The notes under the pieces: model-generated
The model's database searches: none
Told to the model about the DNA's origin: nothing
The model's input: the letters and a program-made list of their open reading frames with translations, nothing else
Shown here: piece after piece, positions 51,290 through 60,345 of the stretch
Numbering within the stretch: the first letter of the stretch is position 1
How the letters are laid out: each line of letters starts with the position of its first letter
Assembly (NCBI RefSeq): GCF_016595245.1
Contig: NZ_JAENHM010000035.1
Location: forward strand, 94,360-158,359
Length of the DNA stretch: 64,000 nt
From: Azospirillum endophyticum
GTDB lineage: Bacteria > Pseudomonadota > Alphaproteobacteria > Azospirillales > Azospirillaceae
Reading direction: 5' to 3'
Program-made: the position numbers and the translations under genes

Positions 51290-53563
51290 TTGGCCACCCA
51301 GGAACTTCAGGAACAACCCCGTCGCAATACCCCTGAGTCTCGGCGGGGCCCAAGTTCCGTCTCCCCCGGGATCTCCTATGATCTGTCGGCCAGTGCCGCC
51401 AGCGCCGTGCGTCGGACCACCGGACTGCTGCGGCGGCACAAGCTGCTGATCGGTACGGTGATCGTGGTCGGCACCGGGTTGGCGACCCTGGTCGCCTTCC
51501 GCATGACACCGCTCTACACCGCCGAAACCCTCATCATGGTCGAGCACCGCAAGAACACCGTCCTCAATTTCGAAGGCGTGGTGTCCGACATGACTCCCGA
51601 CATCAGCGCGCTGCAGAGCGAGGTCGCGATCCTGAAATCGCCGGCCTTCGCCGAAAAGGTGGTGGCGAAGCTCAAGCTGATGAACGATCCGGAATTCAAC
51701 GCCTCGCTGCGTCCACCGCCCCCGGGCTGGGTGTCGGCGCTGAATCCGCGCAACTGGATCCCCGACAGCTGGAAGCAGTCCAGCAGCGTGCCGCTTTCGC
51801 CGGAGGAGGTCGAGCGCAACCACCTGACCTCGGTGGTCAACGCCGTGCTCGACAACACCTCGGTCCGGCCGCAGGGGCGCTCCTACGTCATCGCCGTCAG
51901 CTTTGACAGCGAAGATCCGCGCAAGTCCTCGCTGATCGCCAACACCATGGCCGACCTCTACCTGGTCGACCAGCTGGACGAGAAGTTCAAGGCGTCCAAG
52001 CGTGCCACCCAGTGGCTGGAGGAACGGCTGACCGACCTGCGCAAGGAAGCGCAGACCACCGGCGACGCGGTGGAGAAGTACCGGACCCAGCATGGCCTGA
52101 CCACCTCGTCCAACAATGAAAGCACGGTGGTCGGACAGCAGCTGAGCCAGCTGAACGCCGATTACATCCTGGCCCGCACCAAGCGGCAGGAAGCGGAGAC
52201 CAAGCTGCGCGACGTCACCGCCATGGCGAATTCGCCGCGCGGCGCCTCGGCGGTCGGCGACGTGCTGGGATCTCCGCTGATCCAGGCCCTGCGCGAGCGC
52301 GAGGTCGACCTGCAGCGGCAGATCGCCGACGCGACCAACCGCTACGGTGCCAAGCACCCGATGCTGCAGGCCCTGCAAAGCCAGCTGCGCGACCTGCAAG
52401 GCCAGATCAAGACCGATGTCGGCAAGATCGTCTCCAACCTCAGCAACGAGGTGGAGCTGGCCAAGGGCCGCGAGCAGTCGCTGAAGGCCAGCCTGGACCA
52501 GGCCGAGTCCAAGCAGAATGAACAGCAGCAGGCGACCGTCGGCCTGCGCACCCTGGAACGCGACGCCAGCACCGCCCAGTCGATGTACGAGGCGCTGCTG
52601 ACCCGGTCGCAGCAGATCGCGGCGCAGACCGACATGCGCCAGCCCGATGCCCGCGTGGTGTCGGAAGCGTCGATTCCGCTCGATCCGTCGCAGCCGAACC
52701 GCAAGCTGATCCTGCTGATGGCGCTGGTGGCGTCGGGCACGCTCGGCGTGCTGCTCGCCATGCTGCGCGAACGGTCCGACGGCGGCTTCCGCAGCCCGCA
52801 CCAGTTCGAGACGGCGACCGGCGTGCGCAGCCTGGGCATCGTGCCGCGCATTCCGCGTTTCGGCGGGTCGCCGGCCAGCTATGTGGTCGACAAGCCGGTC
52901 TCCGCCTTCGCGGAATCGATGCAGAACCTGCGCACCTCGCTCCTGCTCGCCAATCCGGACGGGCGGCACCGCGTGATCCTGTTCAGCTCCTCGGTTCCCG
53001 GCGAGGGCAAGAGCTCCGTCGCCGCCGCCTTCGCCCGCACCTGCGCCAACGCCGGCCAGCGGACGATCCTGGTCGACTGCGACCTGCGGCGGAAGAGCCT
53101 GCACGAGATGCTGGGCATGCCCAACAATCGCGGCCTGTCGGAGGTGCTGGCCGGCACCGCGGCGCTGGAGGACGTGATCCAGGTCGATCCGCGCACCGGC
53201 CTGCACGTCATCGTCGCCGGCCATGGCGGCTCGCTGCCGCAGGACAGCCTGGGATCCTCGGGCATGCACCAGTTGCTGTCGCGGCTGTCCGTCAACTACG
53301 ACCGCATCGTGCTGGATTCGCCGCCGGTGCTGGCGGTGTCGGAAGGCAAGCTGCTGGCGGCTCTCGCCGACCAGACCGTCTTCATCGTCCGCTGGGGCAT
53401 GACCAAGCGCGGCACCGCCATGGCCGGGCTGAAGGAGGTGATCGAGGCCGGCGGCGAGGTGGTGGGCGTCCTGTTCAGCCAGGTCGATACCCGCCGCCAT
53501 GCCCAGTACGAGTTCCCGGACAGCGGCCGCTACCACGGCTACCGCCGCTACTACGCGAATTGA
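51290..53563 (+). CDS. Wzc-like polysaccharide co-polymerase and tyrosine autokinase
   Basis: A protein of about 757 residues controlling polysaccharide chain length and export. The Wzz domain begins with a span (LLIGTVIVVGTGLATLVAF) and holds a long periplasmic coiled coil; a second span (LILLMALVASGTLGVLLAML) leads to a BY-kinase. Walker A is SVPGEGKSS (about 568-576), Walker A' ILVDCDLRR, Walker B RIVLDSPPV, and a Tyr-rich tail (RYHGYRRYYAN) is the autophosphorylation cluster. TTG 51290 follows GAGGAGGA; ATG 51245 is the alternative start. Confidence 0.93.
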   Translation: MATQELQEQPRRNTPESRRGPSSVSPGISYDLSASAASAVRRTTGLLRRHKLLIGTVIVVGTGLATLVAFRMTPLYTAETLIMVEHRKNTVLNFEGVVSDMTPDISALQSEVAILKSPAFAEKVVAKLKLMNDPEFNASLRPPPPGWVSALNPRNWIPDSWKQSSSVPLSPEEVERNHLTSVVNAVLDNTSVRPQGRSYVIAVSFDSEDPRKSSLIANTMADLYLVDQLDEKFKASKRATQWLEERLTDLRKEAQTTGDAVEKYRTQHGLTTSSNNESTVVGQQLSQLNADYILARTKRQEAETKLRDVTAMANSPRGASAVGDVLGSPLIQALREREVDLQRQIADATNRYGAKHPMLQALQSQLRDLQGQIKTDVGKIVSNLSNEVELAKGREQSLKASLDQAESKQNEQQQATVGLRTLERDASTAQSMYEALLTRSQQIAAQTDMRQPDARVVSEASIPLDPSQPNRKLILLMALVASGTLGVLLAMLRERSDGGFRSPHQFETATGVRSLGIVPRIPRFGGSPASYVVDKPVSAFAESMQNLRTSLLLANPDGRHRVILFSSSVPGEGKSSVAAAFARTCANAGQRTILVDCDLRRKSLHEMLGMPNNRGLSEVLAGTAALEDVIQVDPRTGLHVIVAGHGGSLPQDSLGSSGMHQLLSRLSVNYDRIVLDSPPVLAVSEGKLLAALADQTVFIVRWGMTKRGTAMAGLKEVIEAGGEVVGVLFSQVDTRRHAQYEFPDSGRYHGYRRYYAN

Positions 53564-53570
53564 GGCCTCC

Positions 53571-53603
53571 CTCTCCCGCCCCAAAGGCGGGAGAGGACGT
53601 TTT
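53571..53603 (+). terminator. Hairpin after the Wzc-like gene
   Basis: CTCTCCCGCC (53571-53580) and GGCGGGAGAG (53586-53595) pair perfectly around CCAAA, followed by GACGTTTTGAG. It may terminate or attenuate transcription before the flippase. The arm sequence also resembles one unit of the palindromic cassettes seen elsewhere. Confidence 0.55.
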
Positions 53604-53646
53604 GAGCCGCGCTTGACGACGTTCTCAACCACCGAAGAGCCCATGA

Positions 53647-55110
53647 ATGTCCGCTGGACACCGCATCTTCCGGAACATCCGTGCCCTCGCCGCCGCCAAG
53701 ACGGCGACGATGGCCAGCGGGCTGGTCACCGCCGCCTGGACGGCCCGGGTCCTGGGACCGGACAGTTTCGGCGTGCTGGGTTTCGGCACCTCGCTGATGG
53801 CCTATGCGGCGCTGTTCGTGAACATGGGCCTGTCCACCTATGCCATCCGTGAAATCGCCCGGGCCCGTGAGCAGCATGACCATCGCGAACAGGCGGCCGA
53901 GCTGTCGGAGCATGTGCTGACCCTGCGCACCGTCCTGGCCCTGGTGGTCGGCGCCCTCTATGCGGCCTTCGTCCTGTCGCTGGACAAACCGATGGAGGTG
54001 AAGGCGGTTCTTCTGGTGCAGGCGGTCCAGTTGCTTGGGAACGCCTTGGTGCTCGACTTTGTTTACCAGGCGACCGAGAAGATGGGGGTGATCGCCACGC
54101 GCGAGATCGGCACCTCCATCGGGTCGATGCTGCTCGTCTTCCTGCTGGTGCGCGGCCCTGAGGATGCCATCACCGCCGCCGCCATCACCGGTGGATCGAT
54201 CACCGTCAACGCCCTGGTGATGATCGGCCGTTTCCGCCGCGACTTCGGCCATCTGCGCCCCAGGGTCGACCTGAAGGTCTGGCGCGAGATCCTGACGGCG
54301 GCGACGCCGATGGCGGTCGGCGTCTTCGCCTGGGCGATCTTCACCCATCTGGACGTGGTGATGCTGGGCTTCCTGGCCCCGCACACCGAGGTTGGCTGGT
54401 ACAGCGCGGCGGTGAAGATCCAGACCCTGGCGAACCTGGTCGGCAACATCGTGATGAACGCCTTCCTGCCGCAATTGGCGGCCGCCTATGGCGAGATCGG
54501 GCCGATGCGCGACCGGATGCGGGCCTACGCCTCCGTCATGCTGGCGGTCGGCGGGCTGGTCATCGCCGGCGGCTTCGCCCTGGCGCCGTCCATCCTGGGA
54601 ACGCTGTTCGGCGATGCCTACGCGCCGGCGACGCTGGCGCTGCGGCTGCTGATGCTGGCCTCGGCGGTGGTCTACGCCAACATGATCCTGGGCAACCCGC
54701 TGCTCGTCTGGCACCGGCAGACCGGCTACATGGTGGCCATGCTGTCGGGGGGCGCGCTGAACGCCCTGCTGAACATCTGGTGGATTCCCCGCTACGGCAT
54801 CGAGGGGGCGGCGATGGCGACCTTCACCGCGGAGCTGGCCGCAACCGTCGCCATCGCCTGGATCCATCGACAGGCGGTCGGAGAGCTCTATGCCGGGATC
54901 GCCGGGCGGGCCCTGCTGTGTGGCGGTGCCGCCGTCGCCGCGGCGCTCGCGCTCGACCGCTTCGCGGCGCCGATGTTCGACCGGATGCCGGCGCTGGTGC
55001 ATTTCGTCGCCGGCAGCATCGTCATGGTGGTGGTCTATGCCGCTGTGGCCGTGTTGACGGGATTGGTCCATCTGAAGCGGTTGCGCCGGCTGACCAGCGC
55101 CACGGCCTGA
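53647..55110 (+). CDS. Polysaccharide flippase (Wzx/RfbX-like, MOP superfamily)
   Basis: A 487-residue membrane protein with about 12-14 spans and the N-terminal flippase pattern NIRALAAAKTATMASGLVTA followed by ARVLGPDSFGVLGFG. It would move lipid-linked repeat units across the inner membrane for Wzy-dependent polymerisation. ATG 53647 is used; ATG 53643 lies in another frame. No Wzy polymerase is recognised in the visible cluster. Confidence 0.9.
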   Translation: MSAGHRIFRNIRALAAAKTATMASGLVTAAWTARVLGPDSFGVLGFGTSLMAYAALFVNMGLSTYAIREIARAREQHDHREQAAELSEHVLTLRTVLALVVGALYAAFVLSLDKPMEVKAVLLVQAVQLLGNALVLDFVYQATEKMGVIATREIGTSIGSMLLVFLLVRGPEDAITAAAITGGSITVNALVMIGRFRRDFGHLRPRVDLKVWREILTAATPMAVGVFAWAIFTHLDVVMLGFLAPHTEVGWYSAAVKIQTLANLVGNIVMNAFLPQLAAAYGEIGPMRDRMRAYASVMLAVGGLVIAGGFALAPSILGTLFGDAYAPATLALRLLMLASAVVYANMILGNPLLVWHRQTGYMVAMLSGGALNALLNIWWIPRYGIEGAAMATFTAELAATVAIAWIHRQAVGELYAGIAGRALLCGGAAVAAALALDRFAAPMFDRMPALVHFVAGSIVMVVVYAAVAVLTGLVHLKRLRRLTSATA

Positions 55111-55520
55111 AGGGGGGCGGGTCGTGGCCGGACGAGCAGTTGCAACCCCAAATTCCGCAGCGCCGGGTTGATCGATACCGGCAGCAGGAGCGGAATGCAC
55201 CTATTGCACCACTTTCGAACGTCTCTGTTGGTGCCTCCAAGCATTCATTCAGCGACGGTGGGGGTTAATACTCTTAATACGTCGGTGAACGGCAATCATA
55301 GTCTTTTCATCCGACGGTGATTTCTGAAACACTTCGCGCTGCACAACGCCGGTAACGAGGTACTTCATCGTCACGGCGAAGTCACAACAAGAAAACAATT
55401 TCGAAATTCGAGGTTTCCCCGTTTTCGTGCTTGGCAGCAGCTCGAGGCACCCGGGGCGTCTCCAAACTTCTCGGCGGCTCGCCGCAAGTGGCGGGTCATC
55501 AGCAAACGGCAGGAGCGACG
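55111..55520. promoter_or_regulatory. Intergenic promoter region before the sugar-nucleotide genes
   Basis: A 410-base gap without a gene. CGACGGTG occurs at 55253-55260 and 55312-55319, and a related GTCGGTGA at about 55281, at spacings near 30 bases. The stretch 55264-55280 is AT-rich (TTAATACTCTTAATAC). These look like a promoter region with repeated regulator sites, but no known regulator motif is recognised. Confidence 0.4.
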
Positions 55521-56876
55521 ATGCTTCCCAAGACTTTTTCCGATCGTAACGTCTGCGTCCTCGGGCTCGGCTATGTCGGCCTGACGCTGGCGGTGGCGAT
55601 GGCGGACGCCGGCTTCCAGGTGCACGGGGTCGAGGTGCGGCAGGACGTGCTCGACAAGCTCGGCCAGGGCGACCCGCATTTCCACGAGCCGGGCCTGACC
55701 GAGAAGCTGCGCCACGTCATGGCGCGCGGCCGGCTCACCTTCAGCCGCAATCAGGAGGATTGCAGCAAGGCCAGCGTCTTCATCATCACGGTCGGCACGC
55801 CGCTGAGCAAGGACGGCCGGGTCCGCACCGACATGATCGAGGCGGCGACCCGTCAGGTCGCCAGCAGCCTGCATGACGGCGATCTGGTCATCCTGCGCTC
55901 CACCGTGAAGCTGGGCACCACCCGCAACGTCGTGGCGCCGATCCTGCGCGCCACCGGCAAGCAGTTCGACATCGCCTTCTGCCCGGAGCGCACGCTGGAA
56001 GGCCAGGCCCTGCTGGAACTGAACCAGCTGCCGCAGATCATCGGGGCGGAGAGCCTGGACGTCGCCACCCGCGCCGCGCAGATCTTCGGCTTCCTGACGC
56101 CGACCACCGTCAAGGTCTCCACCCTGGAGACGGCGGAGCTGATCAAGCTGGTCGACAACACCTACCGCGACGTCACCTTCGCCTTCTCCAACGAGATCGC
56201 CAAGCTGTGCAACGCCATGGAAATTTCGGCGGTCGAGGTGGCGCGCGCCGGCAAGCTGGGCTATCCGCGGACCAACCTGCCGCTGCCCGGTCCGGTCGGC
56301 GGCCCCTGCCTGGAGAAGGACCCCCACATCCTGATCGAGGCGGCGCGCGAGGTCGGCGTCGAGATGGCGATCACCGCCGCCGGCCGTCTGGTCAACGAAA
56401 GCCAGCCGGTCGAGGTCGCCGACTTCCTCGGCAAGCTCGCCAATTCCATGCAGGGCTTCCCGCAGACGCCGATCATCAGCCTGATGGGCCTCGCCTTCAA
56501 GGGCCGGCCGGCGACCGACGATTTGCGCGGCACCATGGCCAAGCCGGTGCTGGAGGAGCTGCGCCAGCGCTTCCCCACCGCCCGCCTGCGCGGCTTCGAC
56601 GCGGTCGTGCGCCCCGACGACATCCGCTCCTTCGGGCTGGAGCCGGCCGCCAACATGGCCGAGGCGGTGTCCGGCGCCAACCTGGCGGTCATCCTGAACA
56701 ACCACCCGGTCTTCACCTCCATGCCGCTGCCGGATCTGGCCCAGCGGATGGACCGGCCGGGCGTGATCTACGACTTCTGGAACAACTTCAACAGCCGTGA
56801 CGTCGACCTGCCGGACGGCACCGCCTACGTGTCGCTCGGCAGCCATGGGGCCGCCCGCTACGCGCATGTGGCCTGA
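55521..56876 (+). CDS. UDP-sugar 6-dehydrogenase (UDP-ManNAc/UDP-GlcNAc dehydrogenase-like)
   Basis: A 451-residue enzyme making a UDP-uronic acid for the polysaccharide. The NAD-binding fold starts VCVLGLGYVGLTLA (11-24), K209 and N213 lie in ELIKLVDNTYR, and C263 in GGPCLEKDP is the catalytic thiol. The NTYRDVTFAFSNE region resembles WecC/WbpA-type dehydrogenases more than Ugd. AGGAG precedes the ATG. It begins the sugar-nucleotide operon. Confidence 0.9.
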   Translation: MLPKTFSDRNVCVLGLGYVGLTLAVAMADAGFQVHGVEVRQDVLDKLGQGDPHFHEPGLTEKLRHVMARGRLTFSRNQEDCSKASVFIITVGTPLSKDGRVRTDMIEAATRQVASSLHDGDLVILRSTVKLGTTRNVVAPILRATGKQFDIAFCPERTLEGQALLELNQLPQIIGAESLDVATRAAQIFGFLTPTTVKVSTLETAELIKLVDNTYRDVTFAFSNEIAKLCNAMEISAVEVARAGKLGYPRTNLPLPGPVGGPCLEKDPHILIEAAREVGVEMAITAAGRLVNESQPVEVADFLGKLANSMQGFPQTPIISLMGLAFKGRPATDDLRGTMAKPVLEELRQRFPTARLRGFDAVVRPDDIRSFGLEPAANMAEAVSGANLAVILNNHPVFTSMPLPDLAQRMDRPGVIYDFWNNFNSRDVDLPDGTAYVSLGSHGAARYAHVA

Positions 56877-56909
56877 CGACATCCGGGCCTGAAGGGGAAT
56901 TGGACTGAC

Positions 56910-57905
56910 ATGAAACATTATCTCGTCACCGGCGGCAGCGGCTTCATCGGCGCCGCCCTGGTCCAGCGGCTGGTCCGCGACGGCCACCGCGTCCGCGTGC
57001 TGGACGACAATTCGCGCGGGCATACCGGCCGGCTGGCCGGCGTGCTGGACGACGTGGAGTTCGTCCAGGGCGACATCCGCAACCCGGACGCCGTGCGCGA
57101 GGCGGTGCGTGGCGTCGACGGCGTGCTGCATCTGGCCGCAGTCAACGGCACCAAGCATTTCTACGAGAAGCCGGAGGTGGTCCTGGACGTCGGCGTGCGC
57201 GGCATGCTGAACGTGCTCGACGCCTGCCGCGCCGACGGCGTGGGCGACCTCGTCGTCGCCTCCTCCTCCGAGGCCTACCAGACCCCGCCGGTGGTGCCGA
57301 CGCCGGAGGACGTGCCGCTGGTGGTGCCGGACGTGCTGAACGCCCGCTACAGCTACGGCGGCTCCAAGCTGATCTCGGAGCTGCTGGCGATCAACTGGGG
57401 GCGCAGCGGCTTCGACCGCGTGGCGATCTTCCGTCCGCACAACGTCTACGGCGCCGACATGGGCTGGGAGCATGTGGTGCCGGAATTCTCCCGACGCGCG
57501 GTGGAGGCGATCGCCCGCCACCCGAGCGGATCGGTGCCCTTCCCGATCCAGGGCGACGGCCGCCAGACCCGCGCCTTCGTCCACATCGACGACGCCATCG
57601 ACGGCATCGTGACGGTGGTCGACAAGGGCGAGCATCTCGGCATCTACCATGTCGGCAATCCGGAGGAGGTCACCATCGCCGACCTCGCCCGCCGCACGGT
57701 CGCCTGCCTCGGCCGCGAGGCCCAGGTGATGCCCGGCCCGGCCGCCCCCGGCGGCACCGACCGCCGCAGCCCCGACATCGCCAAGCTGACGGCGCTGGGC
57801 TTCACCCCGCGCATCCCGCTCTCCGCCGGCCTGCCGGGCGTGGTCGAGTGGTACGCCGAGCGGGCGCGGGCGGATCTGGGTCGCATGGGGCAGGCAGCGG
57901 AGTAG
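56910..57905 (+). CDS. NAD-dependent epimerase/dehydratase (extended SDR)
   Basis: A 331-residue extended SDR. The nucleotide motif GGSGFIG spans 8-14, the catalytic site is Y149-x3-K153 with S118-S120 (VASSSEAY), and RPHNVYGADMGWEHV is the sugar-binding region. It likely epimerises or dehydrates a UDP-sugar, possibly UDP-GlcA or UDP-GlcNAc type. It follows the dehydrogenase by 33 bases and is separated from the next gene by a palindromic cassette. Confidence 0.9.
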   Translation: MKHYLVTGGSGFIGAALVQRLVRDGHRVRVLDDNSRGHTGRLAGVLDDVEFVQGDIRNPDAVREAVRGVDGVLHLAAVNGTKHFYEKPEVVLDVGVRGMLNVLDACRADGVGDLVVASSSEAYQTPPVVPTPEDVPLVVPDVLNARYSYGGSKLISELLAINWGRSGFDRVAIFRPHNVYGADMGWEHVVPEFSRRAVEAIARHPSGSVPFPIQGDGRQTRAFVHIDDAIDGIVTVVDKGEHLGIYHVGNPEEVTIADLARRTVACLGREAQVMPGPAAPGGTDRRSPDIAKLTALGFTPRIPLSAGLPGVVEWYAERARADLGRMGQAAE

Positions 57906-57931
57906 GGGGTCGTCCGGGGGCGTTAGCCCCC

Positions 57932-58031
57932 CACCTAACCTCCCCCGCCGAGCGGGGGAGGGACTGCCGCTGAAGGCCGACAAAGCTCCAATCTCCCTCC
58001 CCCGCCCAGCGGGGGAGGGGTGGGGTGGGGG
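57932..58031. repeat. Palindromic cassette, second copy of the fdh-operon element
   Basis: Two inverted arms around about 57932-57962 and 57991-58031 repeat the CTCCCCCGC/GCGGGGGAG units seen at 3975-4079, with a diverged inner spacer that shares GGCCGACAA-type sequence in inverse. Like the first copy it sits inside an operon, between two same-strand genes. Confidence 0.75.
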
Positions 58032-58077
58032 CAATCGGCGGCAAGTGCTCGCACAAGATCTTAAGGAGACGGCCCGC

Positions 58078-59043
58078 ATGGACCGCAACAGCCGCATCTT
58101 CGTCGCCGGTCACCGGGGACTCGTCGGATCCGCCATTCTGCGGCGGCTGACCGAGGCCGGTCACACCGACCTGGTGATCCGCGACCGGTCGCAGCTCGAC
58201 CTGACCGATCAGGCGGCGGTGCGCGCCTTCTTCGACCGCGAGGGCATCGATCAGGTGATCCTGGCCGCGGCGAAGGTGGGCGGCATCCTCGCCAACGACC
58301 GCTTCGGCGGCGACTTCATCCGCGACAACCTGTTGATCCAGAACAACGTCATCGACGCCGCTTGGCGCGGCGGCGTGAAGAAGCTGCTGTTCCTCGGCTC
58401 CTCCTGCCTCTACCCGAAGCATGCCGAGCAGCCGATCAAGGAGGAGGCGCTGCTGACCGGCGAGATGGAGCCGAGCAACAAGCCCTACGCCGTCGCCAAG
58501 ATCGCCGGCATCACCATGTGCCAGGCCTACCGGCGCCAATACGGCTTCAACGCCATCTGCGCCATGCCGTCCAACCTGTACGGCCCCGGCGACCATTTCG
58601 ATCCGGAGACCTCGCACGCCCTGCCGGGCATGATCCGGCGCTTCCACGATGCCAAGGTGGCAGGCGATCCGACGGTGACGCTGTGGGGCACCGGCACGCC
58701 GCGCCGTGAGTTCCTCTATGTCGACGACATGGCCGATGCCTGCCTGCATCTGATGGACCATTACGACAGCGGGGAGATCATCAATGTCGGCCCCGGCGAC
58801 GACATCGCCATCGCCGACCTCGCGGCGCTGATCCGCGACACCGTCGGCTATGCCGGCACGCTGACCCACGATCTGAGCAAGCCCGACGGCCATCCGCGCA
58901 AGCTGATGGACGTGTCGCGCCTGTTCGCCACCGGCTGGCGCCCGAAGGTGCCGCTGGAGGAGGGGCTGCGCCGCACCTATGCCTGGTTCCTGGAGAATGC
59001 CGCTCCGGAACGGCTCCAGGCCCCCAAACAGGCTGCGGAGTAA
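58078..59043 (+). CDS. fcl: GDP-L-fucose synthase
   Basis: A 321-residue SDR that converts GDP-4-keto-6-deoxymannose to GDP-L-fucose. It has GHRGLVGSAI (11-20), AAAKVGGI, GSSCLYP (107-113), Y137-x3-K141 and LYGPGDHFDPETSHALPG, all diagnostic of Fcl/WcaG. GGAG precedes ATG 58078. The partner Gmd (GDP-mannose 4,6-dehydratase) is not in the window. It places fucose in the polysaccharide. Confidence 0.93.
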   Translation: MDRNSRIFVAGHRGLVGSAILRRLTEAGHTDLVIRDRSQLDLTDQAAVRAFFDREGIDQVILAAAKVGGILANDRFGGDFIRDNLLIQNNVIDAAWRGGVKKLLFLGSSCLYPKHAEQPIKEEALLTGEMEPSNKPYAVAKIAGITMCQAYRRQYGFNAICAMPSNLYGPGDHFDPETSHALPGMIRRFHDAKVAGDPTVTLWGTGTPRREFLYVDDMADACLHLMDHYDSGEIINVGPGDDIAIADLAALIRDTVGYAGTLTHDLSKPDGHPRKLMDVSRLFATGWRPKVPLEEGLRRTYAWFLENAAPERLQAPKQAAE

Positions 59044-59049
59044 AGCCCG

Positions 59050-60345
59050 ATGCCGGACGATTCCATCCATCTGCGGCAGCCGGCCTTCGACCGGCCGGCT
59101 TCGAAGGCTTCACCGGGCTCGCCGTCCCTGGCGGACGTGCCCGTGCCGGAGGAGCTCCTGCTCGTGGCGCAGAGCTATTGGCCGGAACCGGCCGGCAGCG
59201 CGCCGATGATGACCGACCTCGCCACCGCCTTCGCGGCGGCCGGGGCCGAGACCACGGTGCTGACCGCGCGTCCCAACTATCCCGGCAACACGGTCTATGA
59301 CGGCTATGCCGACGGGACGCAGGACAGCAAGACGGTGGACGGGGTGCTGATCGAGCGCCTGCACACCATCCCGCCGGCCGGCGGCGGCATGAAGGCGCGG
59401 TTGATCCACGAGGGCGTGCTGCATGCCGGATTCGCCGCCGCCCGCGCCCGCGGCCGGGTCGGCCGGCACGCCGCCGTGCTGTCGCTCTGCCCGTCGATCC
59501 TGTCGGTGGCGGTCGCCGACCGCTTCAAGGCACCGGGCGGCCGCCATGTCGCCATCGTCCACGACATCCAGTCCGGCCTCGCCGGGGCGCTGGGGATGGG
59601 CGGCAAGGCGGCGGTCAAGGCGATCCGCGCCATGGAGCGCAGGGCGCTGAACCGCGCCGACGCCATCGTCGTGCTGTCGGAGCCGATGCGCGGCGTGCTG
59701 GAGGAGCTGGGCGTCACCAAGCCGATCCATGTGATCCCGCCCCATGTCGACGCCGACGCGGTTTATCCGCTGCCGCGCCCCGACCAGCCGCCGACGGCCC
59801 TCTACAGCGGCGCCTTCGCCCGCAAGCAGGGTCTGGAGCAGGTGCTGGACATGGCAGGATATCTGGCGGCGCTGATGCCGCAGGCGCGGGTCAGGCTGCG
59901 CGGGCAGGGCGGTTTGGAGGAGGAGCTGAAGTCGCGTGCCCGCGCCATGGGGCTCGGCAACGTGATCTTCGAGCCGCTGGCCCCCAAGGACCAGCTGAAC
60001 GAGGCGATGGCGGAAGGCGACGTCCATCTGGTGCCGCAGCGGCCCGAGGGGGCGGCCTTCGCCATGCCGGGCAAGGCGGTGACCATCCTCGCCTCCGGCC
60101 GGCCCTTCGTCAGCACCTGCCTGCCCGGATCGGCGCTCGCCGCGCTGGAGGCGCAGGTCGGCGCCTTCCTCTGCACCCCGCCGGAGGAACCGCGCGCGAT
60201 GGCCGAGGCGGTGGCGGCCCTGTTGTCGGACCCCGCCCGCGCCACCGCCATGGGCCGCCGCGGCCGCGCCTGGGTGGAAGCGAACGCCACCCGCGCCGTG
60301 GCGCTCGACCGCTACGCCCGCCTTCTGTTGGGAGAGGCAGCATGA
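59050..60345 (+). CDS. Glycosyltransferase family 4, WcaI-like
   Basis: A 431-residue GT-B enzyme. The N-terminal half shows SYWPEPAGSAPMMTDLATAF and ARPNYPGN, matching colanic acid WcaI-type fucosyltransferases. The C-terminal half carries the sugar-nucleotide site (YSGAFARKQGLEQVL, QRPEGAAFAMPGKAV). It follows GDP-fucose synthase by six bases, so fucosyl transfer is plausible (inference). Its stop overlaps the next glycosyltransferase start. Confidence 0.88.
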   Translation: MPDDSIHLRQPAFDRPASKASPGSPSLADVPVPEELLLVAQSYWPEPAGSAPMMTDLATAFAAAGAETTVLTARPNYPGNTVYDGYADGTQDSKTVDGVLIERLHTIPPAGGGMKARLIHEGVLHAGFAAARARGRVGRHAAVLSLCPSILSVAVADRFKAPGGRHVAIVHDIQSGLAGALGMGGKAAVKAIRAMERRALNRADAIVVLSEPMRGVLEELGVTKPIHVIPPHVDADAVYPLPRPDQPPTALYSGAFARKQGLEQVLDMAGYLAALMPQARVRLRGQGGLEEELKSRARAMGLGNVIFEPLAPKDQLNEAMAEGDVHLVPQRPEGAAFAMPGKAVTILASGRPFVSTCLPGSALAALEAQVGAFLCTPPEEPRAMAEAVAALLSDPARATAMGRRGRAWVEANATRAVALDRYARLLLGEAA

